A stretch of 64,000 nt of DNA from Bacteroidota bacterium (GCA_016713525.1 JADJOZ010000003.1:248001-312000), one strand, 5' to 3'. Numbered from the stretch's first letter, positions 19,098 to 29,071 are shown. The notes: a model not told the origin generated them from the sequence alone. Program-made: numbers and translations.

Positions 19098-21106
19098 TCA
19101 ATTCACAATTAATTCTGAAGGCAGCACTACCTCAAAGGTAGTACCTTTTCCAAAGGTACTTTCAAAGGTAATTGATCCCTGCAAAAGATCCACATACTTC
19201 TTAACAATATTCAGTCCCAGTCCTGTACCCTGAATATTGGCTGCATTATTAGCCCTGAAAAACCGCTCAAAAATATGCTGATGTTCTTCTTCCGGAATGC
19301 CGATTCCCTGGTCTGATATGCGGATTATCAGTTCCTTATCTTTAAGTTCTGTAATAAACCGAATGTTTTTATTTTCGTTTGAGTATTTGATAGCATTGGA
19401 AAGCAGGTTAATACAGATGTTTCGGGTAAGATTTTTATCGAGAAATACTTTAGTTTCACTGCCCTTGTGACCAAACTGAATTTGCTGTCCAACTTTGGTC
19501 ACTTCTTTCATTTCATTTACCAGCTCATGGCCCAATTCCGTGATATCAAACAGAGAGGGAGAACAGGTTACCTTTCCTTCTTCCAGTTTTCCTAAAGACA
19601 GGAAGTCGTTCAGAATAGATGTGAGATTTGAAACAGATGATTTAATTCTATCAATATGTCTGAATCGTTTTTCATCGTGTCCCGGTTCATTGTATTTGGA
19701 AATGAGTGATGCCGATGACAAAATGGTACTTAAGGGAGTGCGGAATTCATGCGATGCCATGGTAACAAATCGCGACTTCAGTTCACTAAGTTCTTTTTCT
19801 TTTATAAGTGCGAGTTTTAATTCTTCCCTGTTTTTTTCAAGCAATTCTTCAGCTTGTTTACGTTCTTTAATTTCGATGGCAAGATCACTGTTCGTATGTT
19901 CCAGTTTATGAACCATTTCTCCCAGTTCTTCTGTGCGGTTTTGAACACGTTTTTCGAGATCTGAATTTAATTGGAGGATCTCATCTGAATATTTTTTTAA
20001 ATCATTATTTGCTTTTTCAATTAGCATTTCATGATGCTTTCTGGCAGTAATATCTTCACCAGCACTCAATGCCGCAACAGGTCGCGCCTGTTCGTCACGG
20101 ATTAAAGAATGCTTCCATGTAGTTGTCCGGTTTTGCCCGGATGCAGTTATGATTACATTTTCATTTGATGCCACAGAACTAATCTTTCCCTCCATCATCA
20201 GATTAAAATTTAATCTCGAAGCTTCTCTCGAATCAGCATCCACAAAATTATCAAACCAATTTTTTCCTAAAATGTCCTGTTCACTGAATCCCAGAATCTG
20301 GCAACCATTTTGATTTATTAGAGTTACTTTTTCATCTCTTCCAATTACAACAAAAATTACAGGTGCTATATCCAGATACATCTGAGCTACCTCTTTTTCC
20401 TTGTGAAATAATTCTTCCGATTTTTTGCGTTCTGATATATCAATCATGAATGCAATTGCAAATTTGCCTTCACTTGTTTCGAAATTACTCAGACTGATTT
20501 CAACCGGTAAATCACTGCCATCTTTCTTTTTAGCATACAGCTCCATGCCTTTGCCCATGGGACGAGGTTGGGGATTATGAGAATATTTTTCACGATGTTT
20601 TACATGGCGTTCCGACATTCTATTAGGAATTAGAACTTCAATTTGTTTTCCTGTTAATTCTCCGGTTTCATATCCTAAAACTTTTTCAGCAATTGGATTG
20701 ATCATTACTATTTGTCCTTTTTGACTGGCAATAATTATGCCTTCAGTGGCATAGTCGAATAATGCACGTAATCGCTCCCGGTTTTTAGAGTCCGAAAGCA
20801 TCTGAGTTTTATATTTGATGATAAAATAAAAGGCAATCCATATTCCGCTTGCAGCAATGGTAGTATCCATTATTGCCTGTACACTCAATTTATAGTAAAC
20901 AAGTGATGCCAGAGTGAATAAAGTACCCAACACTGTAGCCGCAGCTGAAATAAATCTTCCGGGATGAAAAGTGTCATCAATACCGGAATTACATACAATA
21001 CCGATATGCTGGATGAAGGCTTAAATACGATGGTGAATATAAAAATGATTGTGGCAACTAAAATTGCACCAATGATTATTTCAAACTTCCACTTCTTACC
21101 ATTCAT
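19098..21106 (-). CDS. membrane PAS-PAS sensor histidine kinase (one-base frameshift)
   Basis: N-terminal hydrophobic region with about four transmembrane helices, two PAS domains (about residues 115-225 and 243-358, the first of the oxygen/redox-sensor-like FixL type by its GYETGELTGK pattern), a long coiled coil, HisKA (FVTMASHEFRTPL, His about 453) and HATPase (NLLSNAIKY, DQGIGI, GTGLGL). The frame breaks at CC 20959-20960: one more G on the coding strand turns FIPED into FIPGRFISAAATVLGT and fuses the two frames into about 669 residues. Upstream of the REC-Crp gene by 67 bases; likely a phosphorelay pair. Confidence 0.87.
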
Positions 21107-21180
21107 GCTACAAACTTAACAAGATTTAACCGTTTTCCATATAAAGATAATTGTCCTTCTGATTTTTATCAATCCCTCAA

Positions 21181-21194
21181 ATGACAAAAGTCAT
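21181..21194. promoter_or_regulatory. palindrome ATGACAAAAGTCAT, candidate Crp-family operator
   Basis: Perfect 5-N4-5 inverted repeat, the same geometry as FNR/Crp-family boxes (TTGAT-N4-ATCAA), in the divergent region between the kinase/REC-Crp operon and the MBL-rhodanese gene. It sits about 50 bases before the latter's start. Operator role is inferred. Confidence 0.5.
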
Positions 21195-21242
21195 ATTCCA
21201 TTGTTTAGCCTGTCAGTATTTTAGCTACCTAGAATATTTCCG

Positions 21243-22640
21243 ATGTATATCGAACAACTATATACTTCCTGTCTGGCAGAAGCTGCATATTATATTGAGT
21301 CAGACGGAGAAGCAGCTATTATTGACCCTATGAGGGAAGTTTCCGCATATCTGGACCTGGCCCAAAAAAGGGGGGCAGTAATTAAATATGTTTTTGAAAC
21401 TCACTTTCATGCCGACTTTGTAAGCGGTCACCTTGATCTGGCTGCACAAACCGGTGCAGAAATCGTTTATGGACCTACTGCAAATCCTTCATATTCAATT
21501 ATATGTGCAACCGATGGCCAAGAATTTAAGATTGGCCGGGTGACCTTGAAAGTGCTTCACACACCGGGTCATACATTGGAATCGAGTTGTTTTCTGCTAT
21601 TGGATGAACGACATCATCCTCACTCTATATTTACCGGTGATACCTTGTTTGTAGGTGAAGTTGGCCGTCCAGATCTGGCAGTTAAAGAGAATCTTACAAA
21701 ATTTGAACTGGCAGGAATGCTTTATGAATCTATTGAATCAAAGCTGAAACCTCTTCCCAATTATGTGGTAGTGTATCCGGGTCACGGAGAAGGCTCAGCC
21801 TGTGGAAAAGCGATTGGTAAGGAAACATTTTCAACTATTGGAATCCAGAAAAGTCAGAATTATGCGCTGAAAGCACGTTCTAAAGAGGATTTTGTAAAAT
21901 TAGTTACTGAAGGATTAAATGATCCACCGGCTTATTTTTTTATGGATGCGGTTATTAATCGTAAAGGCTATGATAGTATTGATACGGTAATAAAGAGAAA
22001 TAATAAACCACTTTCAGTTTCAGAACTCAAAAAAAGTATTGAAAAACAAAATGCAATTATTGTTGATTGCAGAACTGCTGATGCATTTGGTACCGGTTTT
22101 ATTCCGGGGTCAGTCAATATCGGTCTTGATGGTTCTTTTGCAATGATTGCAGGTGGCTTACTCAATCCTGAAATACCAATCATATTGGTAGTTGAATCCG
22201 GTAAAAACGTAGAAGCAATTTTAAGGCTGTCGAGAATTGGTTATGAAAATGTTGTTGGTTATCTTGAAGGAGGTATTGAAGCATGGAAAAATGCCGGTGA
22301 AAAAGTTGACACCATTCCTTCTGTTGATGCCATTCTTTTTTTGCACAATTTCAGATATACCGACAATGTTGTGCTAGATGTTCGTTTTCCCGATGAGTGG
22401 GTGCCGGGATTTGTTGCCGGTGCTAAATTAATTGAATTGTTCAAGCTCGAACAAAAAGTTAAGGAGTTAGATCGCGAAAAAAATATTTATATCTATTGCG
22501 CAGGAGGTTACCGTTCTATGGTAGCTGCATCTATTTTACACAGACTTGGATTTAAAAATCTTTTCAATATTTCCGGTGGCATGAAAAAAATTCAGAAGAC
22601 AGCAATTCCTATTCGTCAAATTACTGCTCAGTTAAACTAA
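21243..22640 (+). CDS. MBL-fold persulfide dioxygenase-like protein fused to two rhodanese domains
   Basis: 465 residues. Metallo-beta-lactamase domain at 1-245 with THFHAD (53-58), HTPGH (106-110), TGDTLF (Asp133) and YPGHG, the ligand set of ETHE1/persulfide dioxygenases (mononuclear iron). Then a rhodanese domain (about 260-350) lacking the active Cys and a second (about 360-460) with catalytic Cys419 in YCAGGYRS. Family members oxidise glutathione persulfide to sulfite and transfer sulfane sulfur. Faces the REC-Crp/kinase operon across a shared intergenic region with a palindrome, suggesting regulation by that system. Confidence 0.9.
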   Translation: MYIEQLYTSCLAEAAYYIESDGEAAIIDPMREVSAYLDLAQKRGAVIKYVFETHFHADFVSGHLDLAAQTGAEIVYGPTANPSYSIICATDGQEFKIGRVTLKVLHTPGHTLESSCFLLLDERHHPHSIFTGDTLFVGEVGRPDLAVKENLTKFELAGMLYESIESKLKPLPNYVVVYPGHGEGSACGKAIGKETFSTIGIQKSQNYALKARSKEDFVKLVTEGLNDPPAYFFMDAVINRKGYDSIDTVIKRNNKPLSVSELKKSIEKQNAIIVDCRTADAFGTGFIPGSVNIGLDGSFAMIAGGLLNPEIPIILVVESGKNVEAILRLSRIGYENVVGYLEGGIEAWKNAGEKVDTIPSVDAILFLHNFRYTDNVVLDVRFPDEWVPGFVAGAKLIELFKLEQKVKELDREKNIYIYCAGGYRSMVAASILHRLGFKNLFNISGGMKKIQKTAIPIRQITAQLN

Positions 22641-23658
22641 GTCCACACTTTTGTACCTTCAGTACAGTTTTACACATTTCTATTTCACTTCTAGAACGCA
22701 ATACTGATGCCCGGAACTGACGGTAGTTTTCATTTTCCCAGATTGATTGAAATCCGTTTGTCTTTAATTCACCCATGACATATTCGGCATCTTTATCAAA
22801 ACAACACGGTACAACTCTTCCATCCCACGTTATTACACAGGAGTGCCATAATTTCCAGCAATGATTCAACAACCGGTTTTTTATCTCCCATTTACCTGAT
22901 ATAGTTTTATGATAGCGAGAATATGTGGTGTTCTCCGGAATTAAATTACTTCCGTTTTCATAGTCATATATCTGCGCCGTCTTGAATGCAACTTCATCAA
23001 CACCGATTTCTTTGGCAAGTGTAATTACATCATTCATCTGATGCTCGTTTGGCTTCACTACTAAAAACTGAAAAATAACATGTGGTGTTGATGACTTCAA
23101 TGCTTTCTTCCATTTAATTATGTTGCGTGCACCTGCAATAACTTTTTCAAGATCTCCACCAATACGATAACTGGAATAAGTTTCCTGAGTGGTTCCATCA
23201 ATCGATATAATCAAACGGTCTAACCCCGATTGAATGGTTTTTTTTGCATTTTCATCATTCAGATAATGTGCATTTGTGGAAGTTGCCGTGTATATTTTTT
23301 TTGAAGTAGCATATGATACCAGCTCCAAAAATGAAGGATTTAAGTAAGGCTCTCCCTGAAAATAAAAAACCAGGTACAACAAGTCCTTGTGAACATCATC
23401 AATTACTTTCTTAAAAAAAACAGGATCCAACATACCCGTTGGTCTTGTGAATGACCTTAATCCGCTGGGACATTCGGGACATCTTAAATTGCATGATGTT
23501 GTTGGTTCAAACGATAATGAAACAGGCATGCCTGCATGACGCACTTTCCCCGACCATTTTGAAGTAAAATAGCTGCCAGCAACTTTTCCAAAATTGAAAA
23601 CCCTCCTGAATGTTAAATGAGAAGCCAGGTTCAGAAGGTCATTGAAGTTACGATTCAT
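22637..23658 (-). CDS. radical SAM/SPASM domain protein (one-base frameshift at 3' end)
   Basis: About 340 residues. The [4Fe-4S] SAM motif is TSCNLRCPEC (Cys56, Cys60, Cys63); the SPASM region has HCWKLWHSCVITWDGRVVPCC. Read as given, the end is scrambled; adding one A at the TTTT run 22668-22671 (plus) restores MCKNCTEGTKVWT and a stop at 22637, recovering the final CxxC cluster ligands expected of SPASM proteins. The repaired gene overlaps the convergent MBL-rhodanese gene by only four bases. Substrate unknown; no peptide precursor gene is visible next to it. Confidence 0.87.
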
Positions 23659-23803
23659 AGCGATGCAACAAAGATAAGGAACGCGACTGTGGACATTGCC
23701 TGTTATTTGATAGACACTACCATTGCTAACTGTAAGTTACTGATAATAAATGGTCTGACTTTTAGAAGGAGCCCCATATTTTGGGTGGTCGCTAATAACT
23801 TAA

Positions 23804-23852
23804 GAAATAGTTACATAAACCAGAAGCTGTAACTATTTCACTAGTAATAGTT
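23804..23852. promoter_or_regulatory. overlapping inverted repeats upstream of sufE
   Basis: GAAATAGTTAC (23804-23814) pairs perfectly with GTAACTATTTC (23829-23839) across 14 bases, and AACTATT (23831-23837) can alternatively pair with AATAGTT (23846-23852). Three copies of one 7-base word in alternating orientation in a 271-base divergent gap suggest an operator set or switching hairpins. The rest of the gap 23659-23929 shows no gene. Confidence 0.5.
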
Positions 23853-23915
23853 TTGCAAGATATTGTAATTCAACTATATATGACGTTGCGCATACTTAGA
23901 TTAAATAAAATATTG

Positions 23916-23923
23916 TATCTTTG
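23916..23923 (+). promoter_or_regulatory. -7 element TATCTTTG for sufE, only six bases before ATG
   Basis: Exact TAnnTTTG match. The start codon at 23930 falls at or next to the expected transcription start, which would make the message leaderless. Confidence 0.6.
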
Positions 23924-23929
23924 CACACT

Positions 23930-24361
23930 ATGAAAAGTGTTGGAGAACAGGAATCTGAGATTGTTGAGAATTTTGAACTATTCGATGAATGGTCCGATAA
24001 GTACCAATATATTATTGAGCTGGGCCAGAAATTACCACCATTAGATGAGCAATTTAAAACAGATGACCGGAAAATCAAAGGTTGTCAGAGTAGTGTCTGG
24101 CTGAATGCCTTTGAAAAAGATGGGAATGTTTTTTTTGAAGCAGACAGTGATTCAACTTTCGTGAAAGGTGAGATTGCTTTGTTGATTCAGGTATTATCGG
24201 GTCAACCTCCCGATGCAATTGTAAATGCGCAACTTGGATTTATTGATAAGATTGGTTTACGACAACATGTAGCGGTTACAAGAGCAAATGGATTAGCTGC
24301 AATGATTAAACAAATGAAATTATATGCTTTGGGAATTTCATCCACAATAAAGCAACAATAG
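23930..24361 (+). CDS. sufE: SufE-family cysteine desulfuration protein
   Basis: 143 residues from ATG 23930. Accepts sulfane sulfur from the cysteine desulfurase SufS and passes it to SufBCD. The active Cys is Cys52 in KIKGCQSSVWL; the N-terminal pattern EIVENFELFDEWSDKYQYIIELG is the family start, supporting this ATG rather than the TTG at 23921. Heads a three-gene unit with sufT and DUF2480, 18 kb from the main suf operon. Confidence 0.93.
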   Translation: MKSVGEQESEIVENFELFDEWSDKYQYIIELGQKLPPLDEQFKTDDRKIKGCQSSVWLNAFEKDGNVFFEADSDSTFVKGEIALLIQVLSGQPPDAIVNAQLGFIDKIGLRQHVAVTRANGLAAMIKQMKLYALGISSTIKQQ

Positions 24362-24368
24362 TAACTAA

Positions 24369-24683
24369 ATGGAAGCAATAAAGACTTTAGAAGAACGGGT
24401 AGTGGATGTGTTGAAGACTTGTTTTGATCCCGAGATACCGGTCAATATTTACGACCTGGGCCTCATCTATGAAATCAAAGTTGATGAGGGCAATGATGTT
24501 AAAGTAAAGATGACATTAACTTCTCCTGCATGTCCTGTGGCCGAGACTTTGCCTCCAGATGTTGAGCAGAAAATTCGTGAAATACCTGATGTTAATAAGG
24601 CCACTGTTACCATTACTTTTGATCCTCCATGGGATAAAGAAATGATGAGTGAAGAAGCCAGACTTGAGCTTGGGATGTGGTAA
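24369..24683 (+). CDS. sufT: SUF-associated MIP18/DUF59 protein (SufT-like)
   Basis: 104 residues, a single DUF59 (MIP18) domain with the motif DPEIPVNIYDLGLIYEI and the conserved Cys in TSPACPVAETLP. The family works in Fe-S cluster maturation or delivery and is typically linked to suf genes. It starts 7 bases after sufE and ends 12 bases before the DUF2480 gene, so the three are one operon. The name is by family; the exact step is not settled. Confidence 0.9.
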   Translation: MEAIKTLEERVVDVLKTCFDPEIPVNIYDLGLIYEIKVDEGNDVKVKMTLTSPACPVAETLPPDVEQKIREIPDVNKATVTITFDPPWDKEMMSEEARLELGMW

Positions 24684-24695
24684 TCGAAAAATGCA

Positions 24696-25205
24696 ATGGA
24701 TACAATAATCAATAAAGTTTCTGAAAGCGGTCTTGTGACTATAGATCCTGCTGATTTTTACACACCCGGAAAACGTGCTGTTATTGATCTGAAGCCATTA
24801 CTGGTAGAAGAATTTTTACTTCGCGAAAAAGATTTTCGTGACTATATTAAAACCACCGACTGGTCGCAATATCAAAACTCATTTGTAACCCTGCACTGTT
24901 CTAATGATGCTATCATTCCGGTGTGGGCATATATGCTTTTGACTGTGGCACTGGAGCCATTTGCAGTAGCTATCTTTTATGGAACATCTGATGAAATGGA
25001 GCAATCGCTTTTCAGTCAAAAAATATCGCAGTTTGATCCGGAAATTTATCGTGATAAAAGAATTGTGATCAAGGGTTGTGGTGATGTTCATGTTCCGGTA
25101 TCGGTGTACATGGAGCTTACACGCTTGTTGCATCCTTTGGTCAAGAGTATTATGTATGGTGAACCTTGCTCAACTGTGCCGGTTTATAAAAAAATAAATT
25201 TGTAA
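24696..25205 (+). CDS. DUF2480 family protein
   Basis: 169 residues, soluble, no signal peptide. Recognisable as DUF2480 by the pattern of an N-terminal ATIDL-like strand (RAVIDLKPLLVEEFLLREKDFR) and the central TLHCSNDAIIPVWAYMLL, and by its classic position after sufE-sufT in Bacteroidota. Two conserved Cys (in LHCSND and KGCGDVHVP) might bind metal or sulfur; that is inference. Function unknown. Confidence 0.85.
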   Translation: MDTIINKVSESGLVTIDPADFYTPGKRAVIDLKPLLVEEFLLREKDFRDYIKTTDWSQYQNSFVTLHCSNDAIIPVWAYMLLTVALEPFAVAIFYGTSDEMEQSLFSQKISQFDPEIYRDKRIVIKGCGDVHVPVSVYMELTRLLHPLVKSIMYGEPCSTVPVYKKINL

Positions 25206-25282
25206 TTTCTCTGTGCTTTTAAAATGAATTGAAGAATTTACAATTTTTCAATTATCTTCGTTCGCTGTAAGCCTCCTGTTTT

Positions 25283-26732
25283 ATGAACAGAATAAAATTA
25301 TTTGCAGGTCCATTAGCAGCTTTATTCATCCTGTTTTTTACAGATCTTGACCCGGGAAATCCGATGGTTACCAGAATGGCTGCCATTACTGTTTGGATGG
25401 CAATCTGGTGGCTTACAGAAGTAGTGCACCTTGCTGTTACTGCTTTGATCCCATTTATTTTTATTCCATTACTCGGAATTGCCGATCCTAAAATTGTTGC
25501 TGCCCAATACATGGATCAGATTATTTTTCTTTTTATTGGAGGATTCCTGCTGTCGTTTGCTATTGAAAGATGGGGATTGCATCAAAGGATTGCACTGAAA
25601 ATATTAAATATGGTTGGTTCAGGGAACTCCCGCATTTTAATGGGAGTAATGCTGACTGCCTATATAATTTCGATGTGGATTTCCAATACTGCTACGGTAA
25701 TGATGTTGTTATCGGCTGTACTTGCAATAATTTACATGACTGAGCAGGTTGCGGTTGATGATAAAGCATCAAAAGGATTATCGAAAGCACTTCTTATCGG
25801 ACTCGCTTATGCTGCAACCATAGGAGGAATGGCCACATTGGTTGGGACACCTCCCAATATGGTTTTTTTCAGATCTTATCAGGAAGCATATCCCGATAAT
25901 AACGATATGAATTTTGCATCATGGTTTGCCATCGGGTTCCCGGTTTCTTTGGTGCTGCTCATCATCTGCTTTTTTGTGCTCAAAAAAATGTTTCTGAAAA
26001 ATGCTTCACAGGTTCAGGTTGATAAAGACTATTTTAGAAATGCATACCGGGCATTAGGGCCTTTTTCCTATGAACAAAAAGTGGTTTCTGTAATTTTTAT
26101 TTTGACCGCCCTACTTTGGTTTTCCCGGGAAGGTTTCGATTTCGATGCAGTTTCAGTCCCGGGATGGAAAGATTTTTTTGCTAACCCATCATTTGTACTC
26201 GACAGCACAGTAGCAGTTTTTATGGCATTAATACTTTTTGTCTGGCCATCAAAAAACCGAGAAAGGCAAATACTTGCTTAAATGGAGTGATGCTGCAAAA
26301 TTACCATTCGATATTGTTTTGTTATTCGGAAGTGGTTTCGCTCTTGCAAAAGGATTTGAACTTTCCGGTTTAAGCGACTGGCTCGCCTCTCATTTAAAAA
26401 TTCTGAAAAGTGCAGAACCAATATTGCTTATTCTTTGCATCGTAATTGTTGTTTGTGTAATCAGTGAGTTTGCTTCAAACGTCGCAAGTATTCAGTTGGT
26501 GATTCCCATACTTATTGCTTTCCAAAAGGAACTCGATTTACATCCTTTGCTACTCATGGTTCCGGCAACTCTGGCTGCTTCCCTTGGTTTTATGCTTCCT
26601 GTTGCAACAGCTCCCAATACTATTGTTTTTGGGTCCCGTAAATTGCATGTCAGGGATATGGCTTCAGCCGGCTTTTTGATCGATCTGGCAGGAATTCTTG
26701 TCATTACACTTGTAATGATGTTTTTCCTCTGA
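25283..26732 (+). CDS. DASS/SLC13 family sodium-coupled anion symporter (one-base frameshift)
   Basis: About 482 residues and 11-12 membrane segments. The two signature substrate/sodium motifs are present: SNTATVMML and TPPNMVFF in the first half, SNVASIQ and APNTIVFG in the second. Family members import di- or tricarboxylates or sulfate with Na+. The frame breaks within the A-rich stretch 26251-26264 (AAAAAA 26251-26256): one base less joins LFVWPSK to TEKGKYLLKWSDAAKLPFDIVLLFGSG. Monocistronic. The specific substrate cannot be read from sequence. Confidence 0.87.
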
Positions 26733-26736
26733 TTCG

Positions 26737-26752
26737 TCACATAATAATGTGA
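26737..26752. promoter_or_regulatory. palindrome TCACAT-N4-ATGTGA upstream of the S46 peptidase
   Basis: Perfect 6-N4-6 inverted repeat in the gap between the DASS and S46 genes, about 90 bases before the latter. No T tract follows, so it is not an obvious terminator; an operator for a Crp-like protein is possible. Confidence 0.4.
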
Positions 26753-26841
26753 AAACCATTCCTGTATTACGCTGTTCTTTTCTAAAATGGGTAAATTGCA
26801 CCCATAAACCTCAAGTAAACTAATAAAACCCTTAAAATCAA

Positions 26842-29004
26842 ATGATTAAAAAATTATTCGCATTTGGTATGGCGCTCTTTCTGCTCCTCACCAATATTGC
26901 AAAAGCCGATGAAGGCATGTGGTTGCCATTGTTGCTGAAGAAGCTCAATGAAGGCGATATGCAGAAGGCGGGATTAAAATTGACCGCTGATGATATCTAC
27001 AACATTAATCAATCCAGTATGAAGGATGCCATTGTTCATTTTGGCGGATTCTGTACCGGTGAAATGATTTCTGAAGATGGATTAATTCTTACCAATCACC
27101 ATTGCGGTTTCGATGCTATTCAAACAAACAGCTCTGTTGAAAATGATTACATCACCAATGGATTTTGGGCTATGTCGAGAGATAAAGAATTGCCTAATGC
27201 CGGTTTATTCGTAAAATTTTTAGTGCGTATTGAAGATGTAACCGAAAAAGTAAATTCTATGCTGCCTGATACTACGTCAGAAGCAAACCGCACTGCTGAA
27301 TTGAATAAAATATTTGCAAAAATTTCGAAAGAAGCAAAAGGCGACACACAATATCAGGTAGATGTTCGCGCATTTTACAAAGGCAACGAATACTATATGT
27401 TTGTTTATGAAGTATTCAATGATGTTCGTTTAGTTGGTGCACCACCTGAGTCTGTTGGTGGCTTTGGTGGCGATACCGATAACTGGATGTGGCCCCGTCA
27501 TACCGGTGATTTTTCTTTATTCCGTGTTTATTGTGGTAAAGATGGTAAACCTGCTGCATACTCAAAAGATAACGTTCCTTACAAACCCAAACATTTTCTT
27601 CCAATTTCGATGAAAGGTCTGAAAAAAGAAGATTTTACCATGACTTTTGGTTATCCGGGTGCTACCGATCGTTATCTCACTTCGTACGGTGTTAAGCAAG
27701 CAGTCGATATTACCAGCCCTGCCATTGTAAAAATCCGTGAGAAAAAATTAGCAGTTATTAAAAAAGACATGGATGCTGAAGCTAAAATCAGAATTATGTA
27801 CGCTGCTAAATATGCACAGACTGCGAATTATTGGAAGTATTTTATTGGACAAACCAAAGGCTTGAAAAGAATGCGTGTTGCAGAACAACGTGCTGCCGAT
27901 GAGGCAAAATTTCAAGCTTGGGCTGATAGTGATCCTGCTCGAAAGGCGAAGTATGGTGCTGCGTTAACCGGTTTGAAAAAAAGTTATGAGGATATGAGTA
28001 AGTATGCACTGGCACGTACATATATGAACGAAGCAATTAATCGAGGTGCCGAAATTTTTATGATGGCATTTCAAACACAGCCTCTGGGGACAGCACTTAC
28101 TTCTAAAGAAACCAAGCCTGAAGAGCTTTCAGCATTGGTAGAAAAAGCAAAAAGCAGAAGTGCAGGTTTTTATGAAGAGTTTAATATGGCAACCGACCGC
28201 ACGTTGTTTGCTGAATTACTAAAGTTGTATTATAAAAATGTACCCAAAGATCAACATGCTCCGATTTTCCAGGAGATTGAAACTAAGTACAAAGGCGACT
28301 TTGATAAGTTTGCTGCTGAAGTTTATAATACATCGATTTTCGCCAGTAAAGCAAAGTATGATGCATTTATGAGTAGTCCTAATTCAAAGAAGCTTGAGAA
28401 GGATCCTGCATATCGTACAATGAAATCGATTACTGATTTTTATACTGCTAATTCAAAAAATGCCATCAATGCAATTACGAATGAACAAAATAAACACAAT
28501 CGTGCTTACATGGCTGGACTTCGTGAAATGAATCCTGATAAGAAGTATGCTCCCGATGCTAATGGTACTATGAGATTGAGTTATGGACAAGTTCGTGATT
28601 ATTATCCAATGGATGGAGTTTACTATAACTACTTCACTACCACAGATGGTATCCTCGAAAAAATGGATAATTCGAATGAAGAATTTATTGTTGACAGCAA
28701 ATTGGAGAAACTGATTCGTGATAAAGATTTTGGTCCTTATGGTGAAGATGGTAAAATGAAGGTTTGTGTAATTACTACAAATGATATCACAGGAGGTAAT
28801 TCCGGCTCTCCATTAATTAATGGTAATGGTGAATTGGTGGGACTTTGTTTCGATGGTAACTGGGAAGCTATGAGCGGAGATATCGCTTATGACCCCGATT
28901 ACAAGAGAACCATAAGTGTCGATATCCGTTATGTGTTGTTTATCATAGATAAATTTGCCGGTGCAAGTCATTTGGTAAAAGAGATGAAACTGGTAAACCA
29001 ATAA
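26842..29004 (+). CDS. S46 family dipeptidyl-peptidase (DPP7-type)
   Basis: 720-residue periplasmic serine exopeptidase that removes dipeptides from oligopeptides. Signal peptide to about residue 22 (NIAKADEG). Catalytic triad visible: His in LTNHHCG (86/87), Asp223 in RHTGDF, Ser654 in GGNSGSP. Position 672, equivalent to the residue that separates DPP7 (Gly) from DPP11 (Arg/Ser), is Gly, so hydrophobic P1 specificity is predicted. Full length and unbroken. Own transcription unit with a strong terminator behind it. Bacteroidota use these enzymes for amino-acid nutrition. Confidence 0.93.
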   Translation: MIKKLFAFGMALFLLLTNIAKADEGMWLPLLLKKLNEGDMQKAGLKLTADDIYNINQSSMKDAIVHFGGFCTGEMISEDGLILTNHHCGFDAIQTNSSVENDYITNGFWAMSRDKELPNAGLFVKFLVRIEDVTEKVNSMLPDTTSEANRTAELNKIFAKISKEAKGDTQYQVDVRAFYKGNEYYMFVYEVFNDVRLVGAPPESVGGFGGDTDNWMWPRHTGDFSLFRVYCGKDGKPAAYSKDNVPYKPKHFLPISMKGLKKEDFTMTFGYPGATDRYLTSYGVKQAVDITSPAIVKIREKKLAVIKKDMDAEAKIRIMYAAKYAQTANYWKYFIGQTKGLKRMRVAEQRAADEAKFQAWADSDPARKAKYGAALTGLKKSYEDMSKYALARTYMNEAINRGAEIFMMAFQTQPLGTALTSKETKPEELSALVEKAKSRSAGFYEEFNMATDRTLFAELLKLYYKNVPKDQHAPIFQEIETKYKGDFDKFAAEVYNTSIFASKAKYDAFMSSPNSKKLEKDPAYRTMKSITDFYTANSKNAINAITNEQNKHNRAYMAGLREMNPDKKYAPDANGTMRLSYGQVRDYYPMDGVYYNYFTTTDGILEKMDNSNEEFIVDSKLEKLIRDKDFGPYGEDGKMKVCVITTNDITGGNSGSPLINGNGELVGLCFDGNWEAMSGDIAYDPDYKRTISVDIRYVLFIIDKFAGASHLVKEMKLVNQ

Positions 29005-29017
29005 ACTTGATTTATAT

Positions 29018-29055
29018 AAAAAAGAGCCTGCAGAATTTCTGCAGGCTCTTTTTTT
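29018..29055. terminator. bidirectional terminator between S46 and T9SS genes
   Basis: Perfect 13-bp stem AAAGAGCCTGCAG / CTGCAGGCTCTTT with a five-base loop, flanked by six A on one side and seven T on the other; serves both convergent genes. Confidence 0.92.
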
Positions 29056-29071
29056 GACCCTTTATTAATTA

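Noticed and set aside
22637..23658. RiPP-maturase role for the radical SAM/SPASM protein
   Set aside because: No precursor peptide, protease or exporter gene adjoins it; the SPASM domain alone does not support that call.
26701..26718. Palindrome TCATTACA-CT-TGTAATGA
   Set aside because: Lies in the coding end of the DASS gene and is explained by its codons; no T tract or regulatory context.
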